Assembly (NCBI RefSeq): GCF_014892515.1
Contig: NZ_JADBGR010000059.1
Span: 1 to 41,384, forward strand
DNA from: Myceligenerans pegani
Lineage (GTDB): Bacteria > Actinomycetota > Actinomycetes > Actinomycetales > Cellulomonadaceae
DNA length: 41,384 nt
Direction of reading: 5' to 3'
Notes under the pieces: generated by a model
Database searches by the model: none
Told to the model about the DNA's origin: nothing
The model's input: only the letters and a program-made list of their open reading frames with translations
Shown here: positions 7,958 through 17,008 of the stretch, in pieces
Numbering within the stretch: the stretch's first letter is position 1
Layout of the letters: the number at the start of each line of letters is the position of its first letter
Position numbers and translations under genes: made by a program

Positions 7958-8731
7958 TCAGCGCCTGGGGTACAAGAGCTCGAACCGCTCGACGACGACC
8001 GGCATCCCGGGGTCGAACTCGCGTCCCGCGGGCATGTTGCGGCGGAAGTACTTCTCGTGCTCCGCCCGCCAGTGGTCCAGCGTCCTGTCGCCCTCGCCCT
8101 CGGCGTCCGCCACGTCGTCGTCCACCTCGTCGAACGGGACCGTCTCCACGCTCGTGGTGCGGATCAGCGCCCGGGGCTGCCGCTCGCCGTCGAGCAGGAT
8201 GGACAGCTCGCCGGTCTGCGGCACCGGCTCGCCGGCGTCCTCGTACTCCCACGCGAGCGACGACGTCGCCGTCTTGGTGCCGTCCAGGACCAGGTCCAGC
8301 AGCTCGTCGGCGATCTCCGGCTGGTCGCCGAACGACCACGCCGGCGGCGGCACCGTCTCCGACGCCAGCACCCCCGTCACCACGCCCGTCCTGGCCATCC
8401 CGGCGTACGGCCGCACCGCCTCCCAGAAGGACTGGACCGCGACGGCGACATCCTCGTCTCCCGGCTCGGCGTCCGCGAAGTCCTCGGGGTCGAACGTCGC
8501 CGGGTCGAAGTCGTCGGGCTCGACCTCGTCGGGATCGATGTCCTCGGGATCGACGTCGTCCGCGTCGTCGGGGACGAGCTCCTCCCCGTGGAGGTTCTCG
8601 GGGTCGACGTCTTCCGGCTCGAACTCCTCGGGGTCGAAGTCCTCCTCGGGCTCGAACTCCTCGGGGTCGCTCTCGGGGGGCGCCGTGGCCGCCTCGTCGT
8701 TCTGCTCGGGTTCACGCGTCTCGTCGCTCAC
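7958..8731 (-). CDS. ASCH-domain protein with acidic DPE-repeat N-terminus
   Basis: 257 residues from the preferred GTG start. The C-terminal part has an ASCH-like fold: FWEAVRPYAGM, then SFGDQPEIADELLDLVLDG, KTATSSLAWEY, LSILLDGERQPRALIRTTS, and HWRAEHEKYFRR. ASCH domains resemble PUA folds and bind RNA or nucleosides; some hydrolyse N4-acetylcytidine. About 70 residues before the domain consist of Asp/Glu/Pro repeats of the DPEEF / EPEDV / DPEDI type and are probably disordered. The GTG at 8731 is chosen because GGCAGG lies 9 nt upstream; an in-frame ATG at 8740 abuts that motif. Divergent from the transporter gene. The start is uncertain by three codons. Confidence 0.82.
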   Translation of the reverse strand: MSDETREPEQNDEAATAPPESDPEEFEPEEDFDPEEFEPEDVDPENLHGEELVPDDADDVDPEDIDPDEVEPDDFDPATFDPEDFADAEPGDEDVAVAVQSFWEAVRPYAGMARTGVVTGVLASETVPPPAWSFGDQPEIADELLDLVLDGTKTATSSLAWEYEDAGEPVPQTGELSILLDGERQPRALIRTTSVETVPFDEVDDDVADAEGEGDRTLDHWRAEHEKYFRRNMPAGREFDPGMPVVVERFELLYPRR

Positions 8732-8826
8732 GCCGCCCATCCTGCCGTATCGGGGGGAAATTGTGACCCACGCTACGTGTGACTCACCCGACCCGCTCGG
8801 GCAGGCCGCGAGCCCGCGGCGGAACA

Positions 8827-8832
8827 TACCCT
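8827..8832 (+). promoter_or_regulatory. Putative -10 element of the YdcZ-type transporter
   Basis: TACCCT (TANNNT) stands 7 nt before the GTG start at 8840, which suggests a leaderless mRNA. The upstream region is too GC-rich to call a -35. Confidence 0.35.
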
Positions 8833-8839
8833 CGGAGTC

Positions 8840-9835
8840 GTGTCCCGCTCCGCCGCCCGGCCCTCCGGCTTCTCGCTCGTGGCGCCCGTCGTCCTGGCCG
8901 TCCTCGCCGGCGCGGGTCTCGCCACGCAGAGCAGGATCAACGGCACGCTCGCCGATCACGTCGGCAGCGGGTACCTCGCCGCGGTGATCTCGTTCGGCTC
9001 CGGCCTGGTACTCCTGAGCGCCGCCCTGCTCGTCTCGCGCCGCGGGCGCGCGGGCATGGGGCGGATCTCCCGGGCGCTGCGCAGGCCGGCGGACGGGCCC
9101 GGAACCGGCTCACGCCCCGTCCTGCGGCCCTGGCAGTGCCTCGGCGGGGCCGCCGGTGGGTTCTTCGTGGCGTCGCAGGGCCTCGCCGTCGGCACGCTCG
9201 GCGTCGCGCTGTTCATCGTGGCGTTCGTGACCGGGCAGTCGGTCGGATCGCTCGTCGTCGACCGGCTCGGCATCGGCCCTGGAGGCGTGCGCTTCGTGAC
9301 GCTGCCCCGCGCCGTCGGACCGCTGCTGACGGTCGTGGCGGTGGCGATCGCCATGTCCGGCGGCGTCGGCGCGCCGGCGGCGCTCGCGCTCGCGGTCCTG
9401 CCCCTGCTCGCGGGTGCCGGGTCGGCGTGGCAGCAGGCCGTGAACGGGCGGGTGCGCGCCGCCGCCGACGACGTCCTGGCCGCCACCTTCGTCAACTTCC
9501 TCGTGGGCACGGCCGCGCTCGTCCTGGCGCTCGGGGTGTCGATGCTGTTCGACGGCGTGCCCGACGGCGCGCTGCCCGGCAACCCGCTGTTGTACACGGG
9601 CGGCGCGATCGGCATCGGGTTCATCGCGATCGGCGCCGCGGTGGTGCACCGCGTGGGCGTGCTGCTGCTCAGCCTGAGCATGATCGCGGGGCAGATCGTG
9701 GGCGCGCTGGTGCTCGACGTCGTCGTCCCCGGTGCGGACGCGCCCGGCGTCCGCACCTACGTGGGCGCGGCCCTCACCCTGGTGGCGGTGGCGATCCCGC
9801 TGGCCTTCGAACGGCGCGGGGCGCGCCCCGCCTGA
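8840..9835 (+). CDS. DMT-superfamily transporter, fused YdcZ (DUF606) pair
   Basis: 331 residues with about ten hydrophobic helices. The DUF606 signature occurs twice: QSRINGTLADHVGSGYLAAV near residue 30 and WQQAVNGRVRAAADDVLAAT near 200, so the protein is an internal duplication of the roughly 150-residue YdcZ module. Members are inner-membrane proteins of the drug/metabolite transporter superfamily; the substrate is unknown. GTG start with a weak CGGAG 3 nt before it and a -10-like TACCCT 7 nt before it. It lies between leuB and ilvC, pointing the opposite way. A large inverted repeat overlaps its 3' end. Confidence 0.9.
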   Translation: MSRSAARPSGFSLVAPVVLAVLAGAGLATQSRINGTLADHVGSGYLAAVISFGSGLVLLSAALLVSRRGRAGMGRISRALRRPADGPGTGSRPVLRPWQCLGGAAGGFFVASQGLAVGTLGVALFIVAFVTGQSVGSLVVDRLGIGPGGVRFVTLPRAVGPLLTVVAVAIAMSGGVGAPAALALAVLPLLAGAGSAWQQAVNGRVRAAADDVLAATFVNFLVGTAALVLALGVSMLFDGVPDGALPGNPLLYTGGAIGIGFIAIGAAVVHRVGVLLLSLSMIAGQIVGALVLDVVVPGADAPGVRTYVGAALTLVAVAIPLAFERRGARPA

Positions 9836-9864
9836 TCCTTCACCGAGGATCGAGCGGGGCGCGC
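9821..9864. terminator. Bidirectional terminator between transporter gene and ilvC
   Basis: Nested inverted repeat: 11-bp arms GCGCGCCCCGC / GCGGGGCGCGC enclosing a second 6-bp pair GATCCT / AGGATC. It spans the last codons of the transporter gene and ends 10 nt before the ilvC stop, so it can serve both converging transcripts. Confidence 0.7.
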
Positions 9865-9874
9865 GCAGAGGGAC

Positions 9875-10996
<1,122 letters not shown>

Positions 10997-11521
10997 TCAG
11001 GCGGACCGCACCACGCGCTCCAGCGCGCGGTCGGTGATGGATCGGGGGCCCCGGCCGATGGCGAGGGTCCCGGACTTGACGATCTCGCGGACCCCGTACG
11101 GTTCCAGCGCCGCGAGCAGGGCGTTCAGCTTGGCGCCGGTTCCGGTCGCCTCGATCACCACGGCGTCGGGCGTCACGTCGACGACGTGCGCCCGGAACAG
11201 CTCGACCACCTCGAGCACGCCGGAGCGCGCGGCGGCGTCGGCCCGCACCTTGACGAGCAGCAGCTCGCGCTGGACGGACGACTCCGGGTCGAGCTCCACG
11301 ATCTTGATGACGTGCACGAGCTTGTTGAGCTGCTTCGTCACCTGCTCGAGGGGGTGCTCCTCCACGTCCACCACGACGGTGATGCGGGAGATCTCCTCGT
11401 GCTCCGTGGGTCCCACGGCGAGGGAGTGGATGTTGAACGCGCGCCGGGCGAACAGCCCGGCGACGCGCGTCAGGACGCCGGGCTTGTTCTCCACCAGGAC
11501 GGAAAGGGTGTGACGGCTCAT
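10997..11521 (-). CDS. ilvN: Acetolactate synthase small (regulatory) subunit
   Basis: 174 residues, usual length. It starts with the ACT-domain motif LSVLVENKPGVLTRVAGLF, then FNIHSLAVGPTE, and the second regulatory half with RELLLVKVRA and VIEATGTGAKLNALL. It activates the catalytic subunit and confers valine feedback inhibition. The start is the ATG beginning MSRHTLSVL; the purine-rich GAGGAAGAGAAG precedes it. The gap to the ilvB stop is 23 nt, so the two are co-transcribed. Confidence 0.97.
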   Translation of the reverse strand: MSRHTLSVLVENKPGVLTRVAGLFARRAFNIHSLAVGPTEHEEISRITVVVDVEEHPLEQVTKQLNKLVHVIKIVELDPESSVQRELLLVKVRADAAARSGVLEVVELFRAHVVDVTPDAVVIEATGTGAKLNALLAALEPYGVREIVKSGTLAIGRGPRSITDRALERVVRSA

Positions 11522-11544
11522 GTTCTTCTCTTCCTCGTCCTCGT

Positions 11545-13386
11545 TCAGTCTTCGCGTTCCCACGACGGCGAGATGCCGCGCGCGTACTGGATGTCGTCGT
11601 TGCTCACGCCGGCGGCGACCATGGGCCACACCATCGCGTCGCGCGAGACGGTGAAGTCCACGACCACGGGCCGGTCGTCGATCTGCTGGGCCCGCTTGAT
11701 CGCGTCGTCGACCTCGGACGGGCTCTCGACGCGGATGCCCTCGCAGCCGTACGCCTCCGCCAGCTTGACGAAGTCGGGCACGCGGGCCGTGCCGTGACCC
11801 GTGTGCAGGTCGGTGTTCGAGTAGCGCTCGTTGTAGAAGAGCGTCTGCCACTGCCGCACCATGCCGAGCGACGAGTTGTTGATCACCGCCACCTTGATCG
11901 GGATGTCGTTGATCGTGCAGGTCGCCAGTTCCTGGTTGGTCATCTGGAAGCAGCCGTCGCCGTCGATGGCCCACACCTCGGCGTCGGGCTGCCCCACCTT
12001 CGCGCCCATCGCGGCCGGCACGGAGTAGCCCATCGTGCCGAGGCCGCCGGAGTTGATCCACGTGCGCGGCTTCTCGTACCTGATGAACTGCGCCGCCCAC
12101 ATCTGGTGCTGGCCCACGCCGCCCGCGTAGATGGCGTCGGGACCGGCCAGCTCGCCGAGCCGCTGGATGACGTGCTGCGGGGCGAGATGGCCGTCGGCGG
12201 TGTCGGTGAAGCCGAGCGGGTACGTCTCGCGCCACCCGTCGACCTGGCGCCACCAGCCCTCGAGATCGGGCCTGCCGACGGACTCGTGCTCCTTGGCGAG
12301 CTCCGGCAGGAGGTCCCCGATCACCTCGCGCAGATCGCCGACGATCGGCACGTCGACAGCACGGTTCTTGCCGATCTCCGCGGGATCGATGTCCGCGTGG
12401 ATGACGGCGGCGCGCGGGGCGAACGAGGACAGCTTGCCCGTGACGCGGTCGTCGAACCGGGCGCCGAGCGCGAAGATCAGGTCCGCCTTCTGCAGCGCCG
12501 CGACGGCCGGCACGGTGCCGTGCATGCCCGGCATGCCGAGGTTCTGCGGGTGCGAGTCGGGCACGGCCCCGCGCGCCATGAGCGTCGTCACGACGGGCGC
12601 GCCCGACAGGTCCACGAGCTTGCGCAGCAACTCCGAGGCGCCGGCACGGATCACGCCGCCGCCCACGTACAGCACGGGACGCCGGGCGGTGGCCAGCAGC
12701 TTCGCCGCCTCACGGATCTGCTTGGCGTGCGGCTTGGTCACCGGGTGGTAGCCGGGCAGCTGGAGATCCTGCGGCCAGGAGAAGGTGGTCCGCGCCTGCA
12801 TGGCGGACTTGGCGATGTCGACCAGCACCGGGCCGGGCCGGCCCGTCGCGGCGATGTGGAACGCCTCGGCGACGGTCCGCGGGATGTCGGCCGGGTCCGT
12901 GACGAGGAAGGAGTGCTTGGTGATGGGCATCGTGATCCCCACGATGTCCGCCTCCTGGAACGCGTCGGTCCCGATCGCCCCCGCGGCCACCTGTCCGGTG
13001 ATCGCGACCAGCGGGATCGAGTCCATGTGCGCGTCGGCCAGCGGCGTGACGAGGTTCGTCGCGCCGGGGCCCGACGTCGCCATCGTCACCCCGACCTTGC
13101 CCGTCGCGTGGGCGTAGCCCGACGCGGCGTGACCGCCGCCCTGCTCGTGCCGCACGAGGATGTGCCGGAGCCGCTTGCTGTCCATGAGCGGGTCGTAGGC
13201 CGGAAGGATGGCCCCGCCCGGGATGCCGAAGACCGTGTCCGCACCGACCTCCTCGAGGGACCGGACGATCGATTCCGCCCCGGTCACCTCCTCGGTGGTG
13301 ACAGCCTTGGCGCGAAGGTCCGCGCGTACCTGCTCACGCGCCTCGGCGCGCGCCGCGAGCTGGGCCGGTGTCGGTGTGGCGGTCAT
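11545..13386 (-). CDS. ilvB: Acetolactate synthase large (catalytic) subunit
   Basis: 613 residues. Thiamine-diphosphate enzyme motifs: [16 protein letters not shown] and the catalytic Glu in [33 protein letters not shown], the FAD domain [17 protein letters not shown], and the ThDP/Mg motif [18 protein letters not shown]. It condenses pyruvate to acetolactate, or pyruvate with 2-oxobutyrate. The ATG at 13386 has AGGAG 6 nt upstream; a longer reading from 13407 lacks such support. It is preceded by a promoter, leader peptide and attenuator at 13441-13593. Confidence 0.97.
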   Translation of the reverse strand: MTATPTPAQLAARAEAREQVRADLRAKAVTTEEVTGAESIVRSLEEVGADTVFGIPGGAILPAYDPLMDSKRLRHILVRHEQGGGHAASGYAHATGKVGVTMATSGPGATNLVTPLADAHMDSIPLVAITGQVAAGAIGTDAFQEADIVGITMPITKHSFLVTDPADIPRTVAEAFHIAATGRPGPVLVDIAKSAMQARTTFSWPQDLQLPGYHPVTKPHAKQIREAAKLLATARRPVLYVGGGVIRAGASELLRKLVDLSGAPVVTTLMARGAVPDSHPQNLGMPGMHGTVPAVAALQKADLIFALGARFDDRVTGKLSSFAPRAAVIHADIDPAEIGKNRAVDVPIVGDLREVIGDLLPELAKEHESVGRPDLEGWWRQVDGWRETYPLGFTDTADGHLAPQHVIQRLGELAGPDAIYAGGVGQHQMWAAQFIRYEKPRTWINSGGLGTMGYSVPAAMGAKVGQPDAEVWAIDGDGCFQMTNQELATCTINDIPIKVAVINNSSLGMVRQWQTLFYNERYSNTDLHTGHGTARVPDFVKLAEAYGCEGIRVESPSEVDDAIKRAQQIDDRPVVVDFTVSRDAMVWPMVAAGVSNDDIQYARGISPSWERED

Positions 13387-13440
13387 GTCGGTCTCCTGCC
13401 GTCGCACCCTGCGTCGGGGTGCCTGCGGATGTGTTCGGAC

Positions 13441-13482
13441 AACAAGAAACCCTTCGGTCGTCCGTGGACGACAGGCGAGGGG
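13441..13482 (-). terminator. ilvBNC attenuator terminator
   Basis: On the minus strand the arm CCCCTCG-CCT-GTCGTC pairs with GACGAC-CGAAGGG (6-7 bp inner stem, 3-nt bulge, 7-bp outer stem with one mismatch), followed by the T-rich tail TTTCTTGTT. It lies between the leader peptide and ilvB, the expected place for an attenuator. Confidence 0.75.
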
Positions 13483-13483
13483 C

Positions 13484-13527
13484 GAGCGCGCTGACGATGC
13501 CTGCGAGTGGCGTCAGTCCGCGCGCTC
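13484..13527 (-). promoter_or_regulatory. Pause hairpin of the ilvB attenuator
   Basis: GAGCGCGCGGACTGACG (13511-13527), which contains the end and stop of the leader peptide, pairs with CGTCAGCGCGCTC (13484-13496) in two blocks of 7 and 6 bp around a GGA bulge. A ribosome stalled on the Ile/Leu/Val codons just upstream would leave or disrupt this stem in the classical attenuation manner. Confidence 0.65.
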
Positions 13528-13557
13528 GGGAAGAAGTACTACAAGAATCGTCTGCAC
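13513..13557 (-). CDS. ilvB leader peptide MQTILVVLLPERAD
   Basis: A 14-codon frame, GTG to TGA, carrying six consecutive branched-chain residues (ILVVLL). These use ATT, CTT and GTA, codons that are rare in this GC-rich genome and suited to sensing charged tRNA. It starts exactly where transcription is predicted to start, 7 nt after TAACGT, so it is probably translated from a leaderless mRNA. An in-frame GTG three codons upstream lies before the predicted transcription start. Its role is inferred by analogy with the ilvBNC attenuation described in Corynebacterium glutamicum. Confidence 0.8.
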   Translation of the reverse strand: MQTILVVLLPERAD

Positions 13558-13564
13558 GTGACGC

Positions 13565-13593
13565 ACGTTACGCCGAAATGACGTCCGTGTCAC
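13565..13593 (-). promoter_or_regulatory. ilvBNC promoter
   Basis: -35 GTGACA (13588-13593), a 17-nt spacer and -10 TAACGT (13565-13570), with the leader-peptide GTG 7 nt downstream. This is a close match to the housekeeping sigma consensus. Confidence 0.7.
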
Positions 13594-13645
13594 CTGCCGG
13601 GCCGAAGATCCCACGATCCGAGATGCCCGCGGCTGGGGGTCCAGG

Positions 13646-14404
13646 TCAGCGGAGTTCCCGGCGCCGGAACGCGAGCAGGCCGACCGTCGTCACGACCGCC
13701 ACGGCGCCGAGGAGGAACAGGCCGCTCAGCCACCAGGGCCCGACCGATGTGCCCGCGTCGCTCGCCGCCGGCCCCGCGACCCACGCGCGGGCGTGCGCCA
13801 GCGGCGACCACCGCTCGGCGGCCAGCCCTGCGAGGATCACCTCGAGGCCGAGCAGCGCCACGGGCACCACCGACACCGCCGCCCACCAGCGCCCGACAGC
13901 CGCGCCGACGGCGGCCCCGGCGACCGCCGCGCACCCCGCGAGCACCAGGACTCGCGCCCCGGACCACGCCAGCGCGGGGAGCAGCCCGGCGGCGTCCGTC
14001 GTCGTCCCCGGATCGTCCGCGGGACCGGCGACGAGGGCGACGCCCCACAGACCGGACGCGAGGAGCAGGTAGGCGGCCGCGACGCCGGGGAGCACGGCGA
14101 GTGCGGCGGCCACGGCCCGCAGGCGGTACACGCGGTCGCGGCGGGGCTCGACCGTGAGGAGCGCCCGGGTTCCCCCGTTCGGTCCCGCCGCCAGGAGGGC
14201 CCCTGCCACGCACGCGAACAGGACGGGGACGAGGGCGTATCCGGCGAGCTCGCCGTCGGTGACGGTGCGGGCGAGGCCGCCGCCGTCGCTCGTGAACGCA
14301 GCCAGGACGACCACCGTGACGACGTACACCAGCATGCCCGCCGCCACCCACCGAGCGGCCGGGCGGACGGCGAACCGCTGCAGTTCCTTGGCCACCAGGC
14401 GCAT
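13646..14404 (-). CDS. ABC-2-type transporter permease
   Basis: 252 residues with about six hydrophobic helices (for example VAAGMLVYVVTVVVLAAF near residue 20, LVPVLFACVAGALLAAG near 58, and LSGLFLLGAVAVVTTVGLLAF at the end) and a C-terminal basic FRRRELR tail typical of ABC-2 permeases. Its ATG follows the stop of the ATPase gene with no gap (TAGATG), so the two form a transporter pair. The substrate is unknown. It is the last gene before the ilvB promoter, which lies just beyond its stop; no clear terminator hairpin was found between them. Confidence 0.8.
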   Translation of the reverse strand: MRLVAKELQRFAVRPAARWVAAGMLVYVVTVVVLAAFTSDGGGLARTVTDGELAGYALVPVLFACVAGALLAAGPNGGTRALLTVEPRRDRVYRLRAVAAALAVLPGVAAAYLLLASGLWGVALVAGPADDPGTTTDAAGLLPALAWSGARVLVLAGCAAVAGAAVGAAVGRWWAAVSVVPVALLGLEVILAGLAAERWSPLAHARAWVAGPAASDAGTSVGPWWLSGLFLLGAVAVVTTVGLLAFRRRELR

Positions 14405-15649
14405 CTACGCGGTCTCCTCGGTGTCGTCGTTGCTGCGGCTGCCGGGCGACGGTTCCGGGGTTCCGTCCCGCTTGCCGGGGCCGCCCTGTGCGGGCTTCCG
14501 GCGGCCGTCGCGCGTGGCCTCCTTCTCGGCCGCGGCACGTTCACGGGCGGCGACCCGGGCGGCGTAGGCGGCCTGCTTCTCCGCGACCCTGGCCTCGAAC
14601 GCCTCGCGGCGCCTCTGGCGCCACGAAGGCCGCGCAGCCCTCCGCCTCGCCTCCTGGCGCGCGGCCCGCCGTTCCGCACGCGACGGAGCGGCGGGCGTCG
14701 GCTCGGGCTCCGGAGCGAGCCGCCGCACGAGCGACTCCAGGGACTCCCGGCGTGTACTCATCTCCGTGACGTACAGCTTCTTGCGGGCGAGAGCCCGGGT
14801 CACACCGGCCGGCTCGGCGACGCCGTCGACCACCACCGCGTCGCCGTCACGGCGTACGTGGAACCCGGCGGCCTTCAGCTCGGCGACGGCGCGATCGCCG
14901 TCGTCCACCCGCAGTCGGACGGCGGTCGCGAGGTCCCCGATCACGTCGGCCGCGGGTCCGTCGCCGACCACCCGACCGCCGGCCAGGACGGTGACCGTGT
15001 CGGCGAGTTGCTGGGCCTCGACGAGTTCGTCGGTGGTCATGAGGACCGTCGTGCCGCGGCCCGCGATCCTGCGCAGGAGCGTGCGGACCTCACGGGCGCC
15101 GGTGGGGTCGAGGCCGCGGGTCGGGTCGTCGACGATCAGCAGGTCCGGGCCTGACAGGAGGGCCGCGGCGAGCGCGAGCCGTCGTCGGTCACCGAGCGAG
15201 TACGAACCGACGGCGTCCGCCGCGGCGTCGGCGAGCCCGGTCTGCCGGAGGGCGAGATCGACCTGTTCCCGGCCCGTCGCGGCGGGGTGCATCAGGAGGT
15301 TGCGGCGTCCGGTCAGCCGGTCGAGGAATCCCGGATCGCCGACGAGGGCGCCGACGCGCCCGGCCAGCTCGCGCCCGACGTCCGGCATCGCGACGCCCAG
15401 CAGCCGCGCGGCCCCCGCGTCCGCGCGGGCCAGTCCGAGGAGGAGACGCAGCACGGTCGACTTCCCCGCCTTGGCGGGGCCGAGCAGCGCGTGCACGCCA
15501 CGGGCGGGCACCAGGAGGTCGAGGCCGTCGACGGCGATCGTCCGGCCGCGGACGCCGGCGTAGGTCTTCCGCAGGCCGAGCGTCTCGACGGCGACGGCCG
15601 CGGCTGCCTGCGGGTGATCGGCCCGGTTCACCCGGACAGGGTAGGGCAT
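14405..15649 (-). CDS. Degenerate ABC transporter ATP-binding protein with basic C-terminal tail
   Basis: 414 residues. The ABC fold is clear but several catalytic positions deviate. Walker A is GPAKAGKST (57-65, normally GPNGAGKST). The signature is YSLGDRRRL. Walker B is LIVDDP, with Asp175 where the catalytic Glu is usual. The switch His is replaced by Asp207 in VLMTTDEL. After the nucleotide domain come an alpha/beta regulatory region (about 230-310) and a roughly 100-residue Arg/Ala/Glu-rich tail likely to be helical or disordered. Either a slow ATPase or one that works by nucleotide binding is possible. It is paired with the downstream permease. ATP binding is likely; efficient hydrolysis is doubtful. 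Confidence 0.82.
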   Translation of the reverse strand: MPYPVRVNRADHPQAAAAVAVETLGLRKTYAGVRGRTIAVDGLDLLVPARGVHALLGPAKAGKSTVLRLLLGLARADAGAARLLGVAMPDVGRELAGRVGALVGDPGFLDRLTGRRNLLMHPAATGREQVDLALRQTGLADAAADAVGSYSLGDRRRLALAAALLSGPDLLIVDDPTRGLDPTGAREVRTLLRRIAGRGTTVLMTTDELVEAQQLADTVTVLAGGRVVGDGPAADVIGDLATAVRLRVDDGDRAVAELKAAGFHVRRDGDAVVVDGVAEPAGVTRALARKKLYVTEMSTRRESLESLVRRLAPEPEPTPAAPSRAERRAARQEARRRAARPSWRQRRREAFEARVAEKQAAYAARVAARERAAAEKEATRDGRRKPAQGGPGKRDGTPEPSPGSRSNDDTEETA

Positions 15650-15723
15650 TCCGGATACGCGCTGGCGCCGCCGACTACCGAGACCGGTCCCCGGAGTCGT
15701 CGCGCATCACGAGCGCCCGCCGG

Positions 15724-16713
15724 TCACCAGAATCCCGCGCCGAGGATCGAGGTGGCGGGCGGGTCGACGCCGAGTCGGTCGCGCAGCACCGTGAGGTCGT
15801 AGGTGCGCTCCATCGCGAGGTGGCTCAGCGCGTACCGGGACAGTCTCGGCTCCGTGCCGGCCAGCTTCGCGAGCCGCTCGGCGACCACCGCGGCCCGCCG
15901 TGCCGCGCGCTCGGGCACGGGGACGACGCGCACGTGCCTGCCGCGCGCGAGCATGAGCAGTTCCAGGATCTCGCGCAGCACGACCGGTTCGGCGTCGGCG
16001 ACGTTGGCGACCAGCGGCGTGCCTGCGGCGATCTCAGGCGACAGGTCCGCCGCGAGGGCCGCGCGGACGGCCGCGGCGAGCGTGGCGACGTGCGTGAGGT
16101 GGTGCAGTGTCGTTCCCCCGCCGGGCAGCGGCAGCCAGCGGCCCGCGACCAGCGCCGCCTCGAGCCGCGGCAGCAGCGTCGTGTCCCCCGGCCCGTACAC
16201 GGCGTGCGGGCGCAGGACGACGACGGGGCCGTGGTCGGGCTCGGCCGCGTCGAGGGCGAGCCAGTGCTCGGCCGCGGCCTTGGTGGCGCCGTAGGAGTTG
16301 AGGTAGCGGAAGGGTCGGCGGCCCCGGTCCGCCGTCGGGCCCTCGTCCTCGCGCACACGGACACTCGGCGTCGCCGGGTCGTACACGCTCCCCGACGAGA
16401 CGTGCACGAACCGCGCCTTGGCGAATGTCGTGCGCACGGCACGCGTGCCCTCGACGTTCACCACCCAGGCCGCGGCCCGGGAGCCGCCGTCGCCCACGGC
16501 CGCGGCGCAGTGCACGACGGCATCGACGTCGCCCGGATGCGCGCGCCCGTCGAGGGGGCCGTCGCGCACGTCCCAGGACAGGTGGCGAGCGGCGCCGGGC
16601 AGTTCCGCGGGGACTCGCCGCGAGCACGCGAGCACCTCGTGCCCGTGCGCGGCAAGGTCCCGTACGACGGCGCCTCCGACGAAACCGGACGCCCCGGTCA
16701 CCGCCACCCGCAT
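15724..16713 (-). CDS. NAD(P)-dependent epimerase/dehydratase (OleD-like SDR)
   Basis: 329 residues. Extended short-chain dehydrogenase: nucleotide motif VTGASGFVGGAVV (5-17), VVHCAAAVGD, VHVSSGSVYD and the catalytic YGATK, then VVLRPHAVYGPGD. OleD enzymes of this family reduce the 2-alkyl-3-keto acid made by OleA to the hydroxy acid. That assignment here depends on the OleC-like and OleA-like genes nearby; sugar epimerase or 3-beta-HSD-like activity is the alternative. The ATG is supported by GAGGGA about 5 nt upstream. It lies downstream of the AMP-ligase gene in the same direction, across a repeat-rich spacer of 295 nt. Confidence 0.75.
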   Translation of the reverse strand: MRVAVTGASGFVGGAVVRDLAAHGHEVLACSRRVPAELPGAARHLSWDVRDGPLDGRAHPGDVDAVVHCAAAVGDGGSRAAAWVVNVEGTRAVRTTFAKARFVHVSSGSVYDPATPSVRVREDEGPTADRGRRPFRYLNSYGATKAAAEHWLALDAAEPDHGPVVVLRPHAVYGPGDTTLLPRLEAALVAGRWLPLPGGGTTLHHLTHVATLAAAVRAALAADLSPEIAAGTPLVANVADAEPVVLREILELLMLARGRHVRVVPVPERAARRAAVVAERLAKLAGTEPRLSRYALSHLAMERTYDLTVLRDRLGVDPPATSILGAGFW

Positions 16714-16786
16714 GCATTCCCTCGCCTTCTCCGGCCGCATGGTCCTCGGCCGGGAGATCCCTTCCACCGGTTCCACGACGGTTCCT

Positions 16787-16834
16787 GGCCGTGTGTTCGG
16801 CCGTGTGTTCGGCCGTGTGTTCGGCCGTGTGGCC
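16787..16834. repeat. 12-nt tandem repeat (GGCCGTGTGTTC, four units)
   Basis: Three exact copies of a 12-nt unit and a fourth altered one (GGCCGTGTGGCC), in the spacer between the OleD-like and OleC-like genes. It has no coding frame I can support. Confidence 0.9.
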
Positions 16835-16934
16835 CTGGCCGTACGTTCTTCGACGCCCACCCGGCCGCATGGCCCCGACCGCAGATCCGACAGACCGAAC
16901 CGTACCGGTCGAATGTGTACGGACCCCGGCTTCC

Positions 16935-17004
16935 GAGCGGACTTCTGCGAGCGGACTTCTGCGGGCGGACTTCTGCGGGCGGACGTCTGCGAGCGGACTT
17001 CTCG
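16935..17004. repeat. 14-nt tandem repeat (GAGCGGACTTCTGC, five units)
   Basis: Five consecutive 14-nt units with single-base differences, ending just inside the 3' limit of the spacer before the AMP-ligase stop. The units have no spacers, so this is not a CRISPR array. The rest of the spacer 16714-17008 shows nothing else I can call. Confidence 0.9.
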
Positions 17005-17008
17005 CCCC

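Noticed and set aside
13387-13600. T-box riboswitch before ilvB
   Set aside because: No T-box consensus; the leader peptide and paired hairpins explain the region better.
14405-15649. Calling the degenerate ABC ATPase a pseudogene
   Set aside because: The frame is intact, normal codon use continues to the stop, and it abuts its permease gene with no gap, so it looks maintained.
16787-17004. Possible CRISPR array
   Set aside because: The units are 12-14 nt and directly adjacent without spacers, and no cas genes are present.
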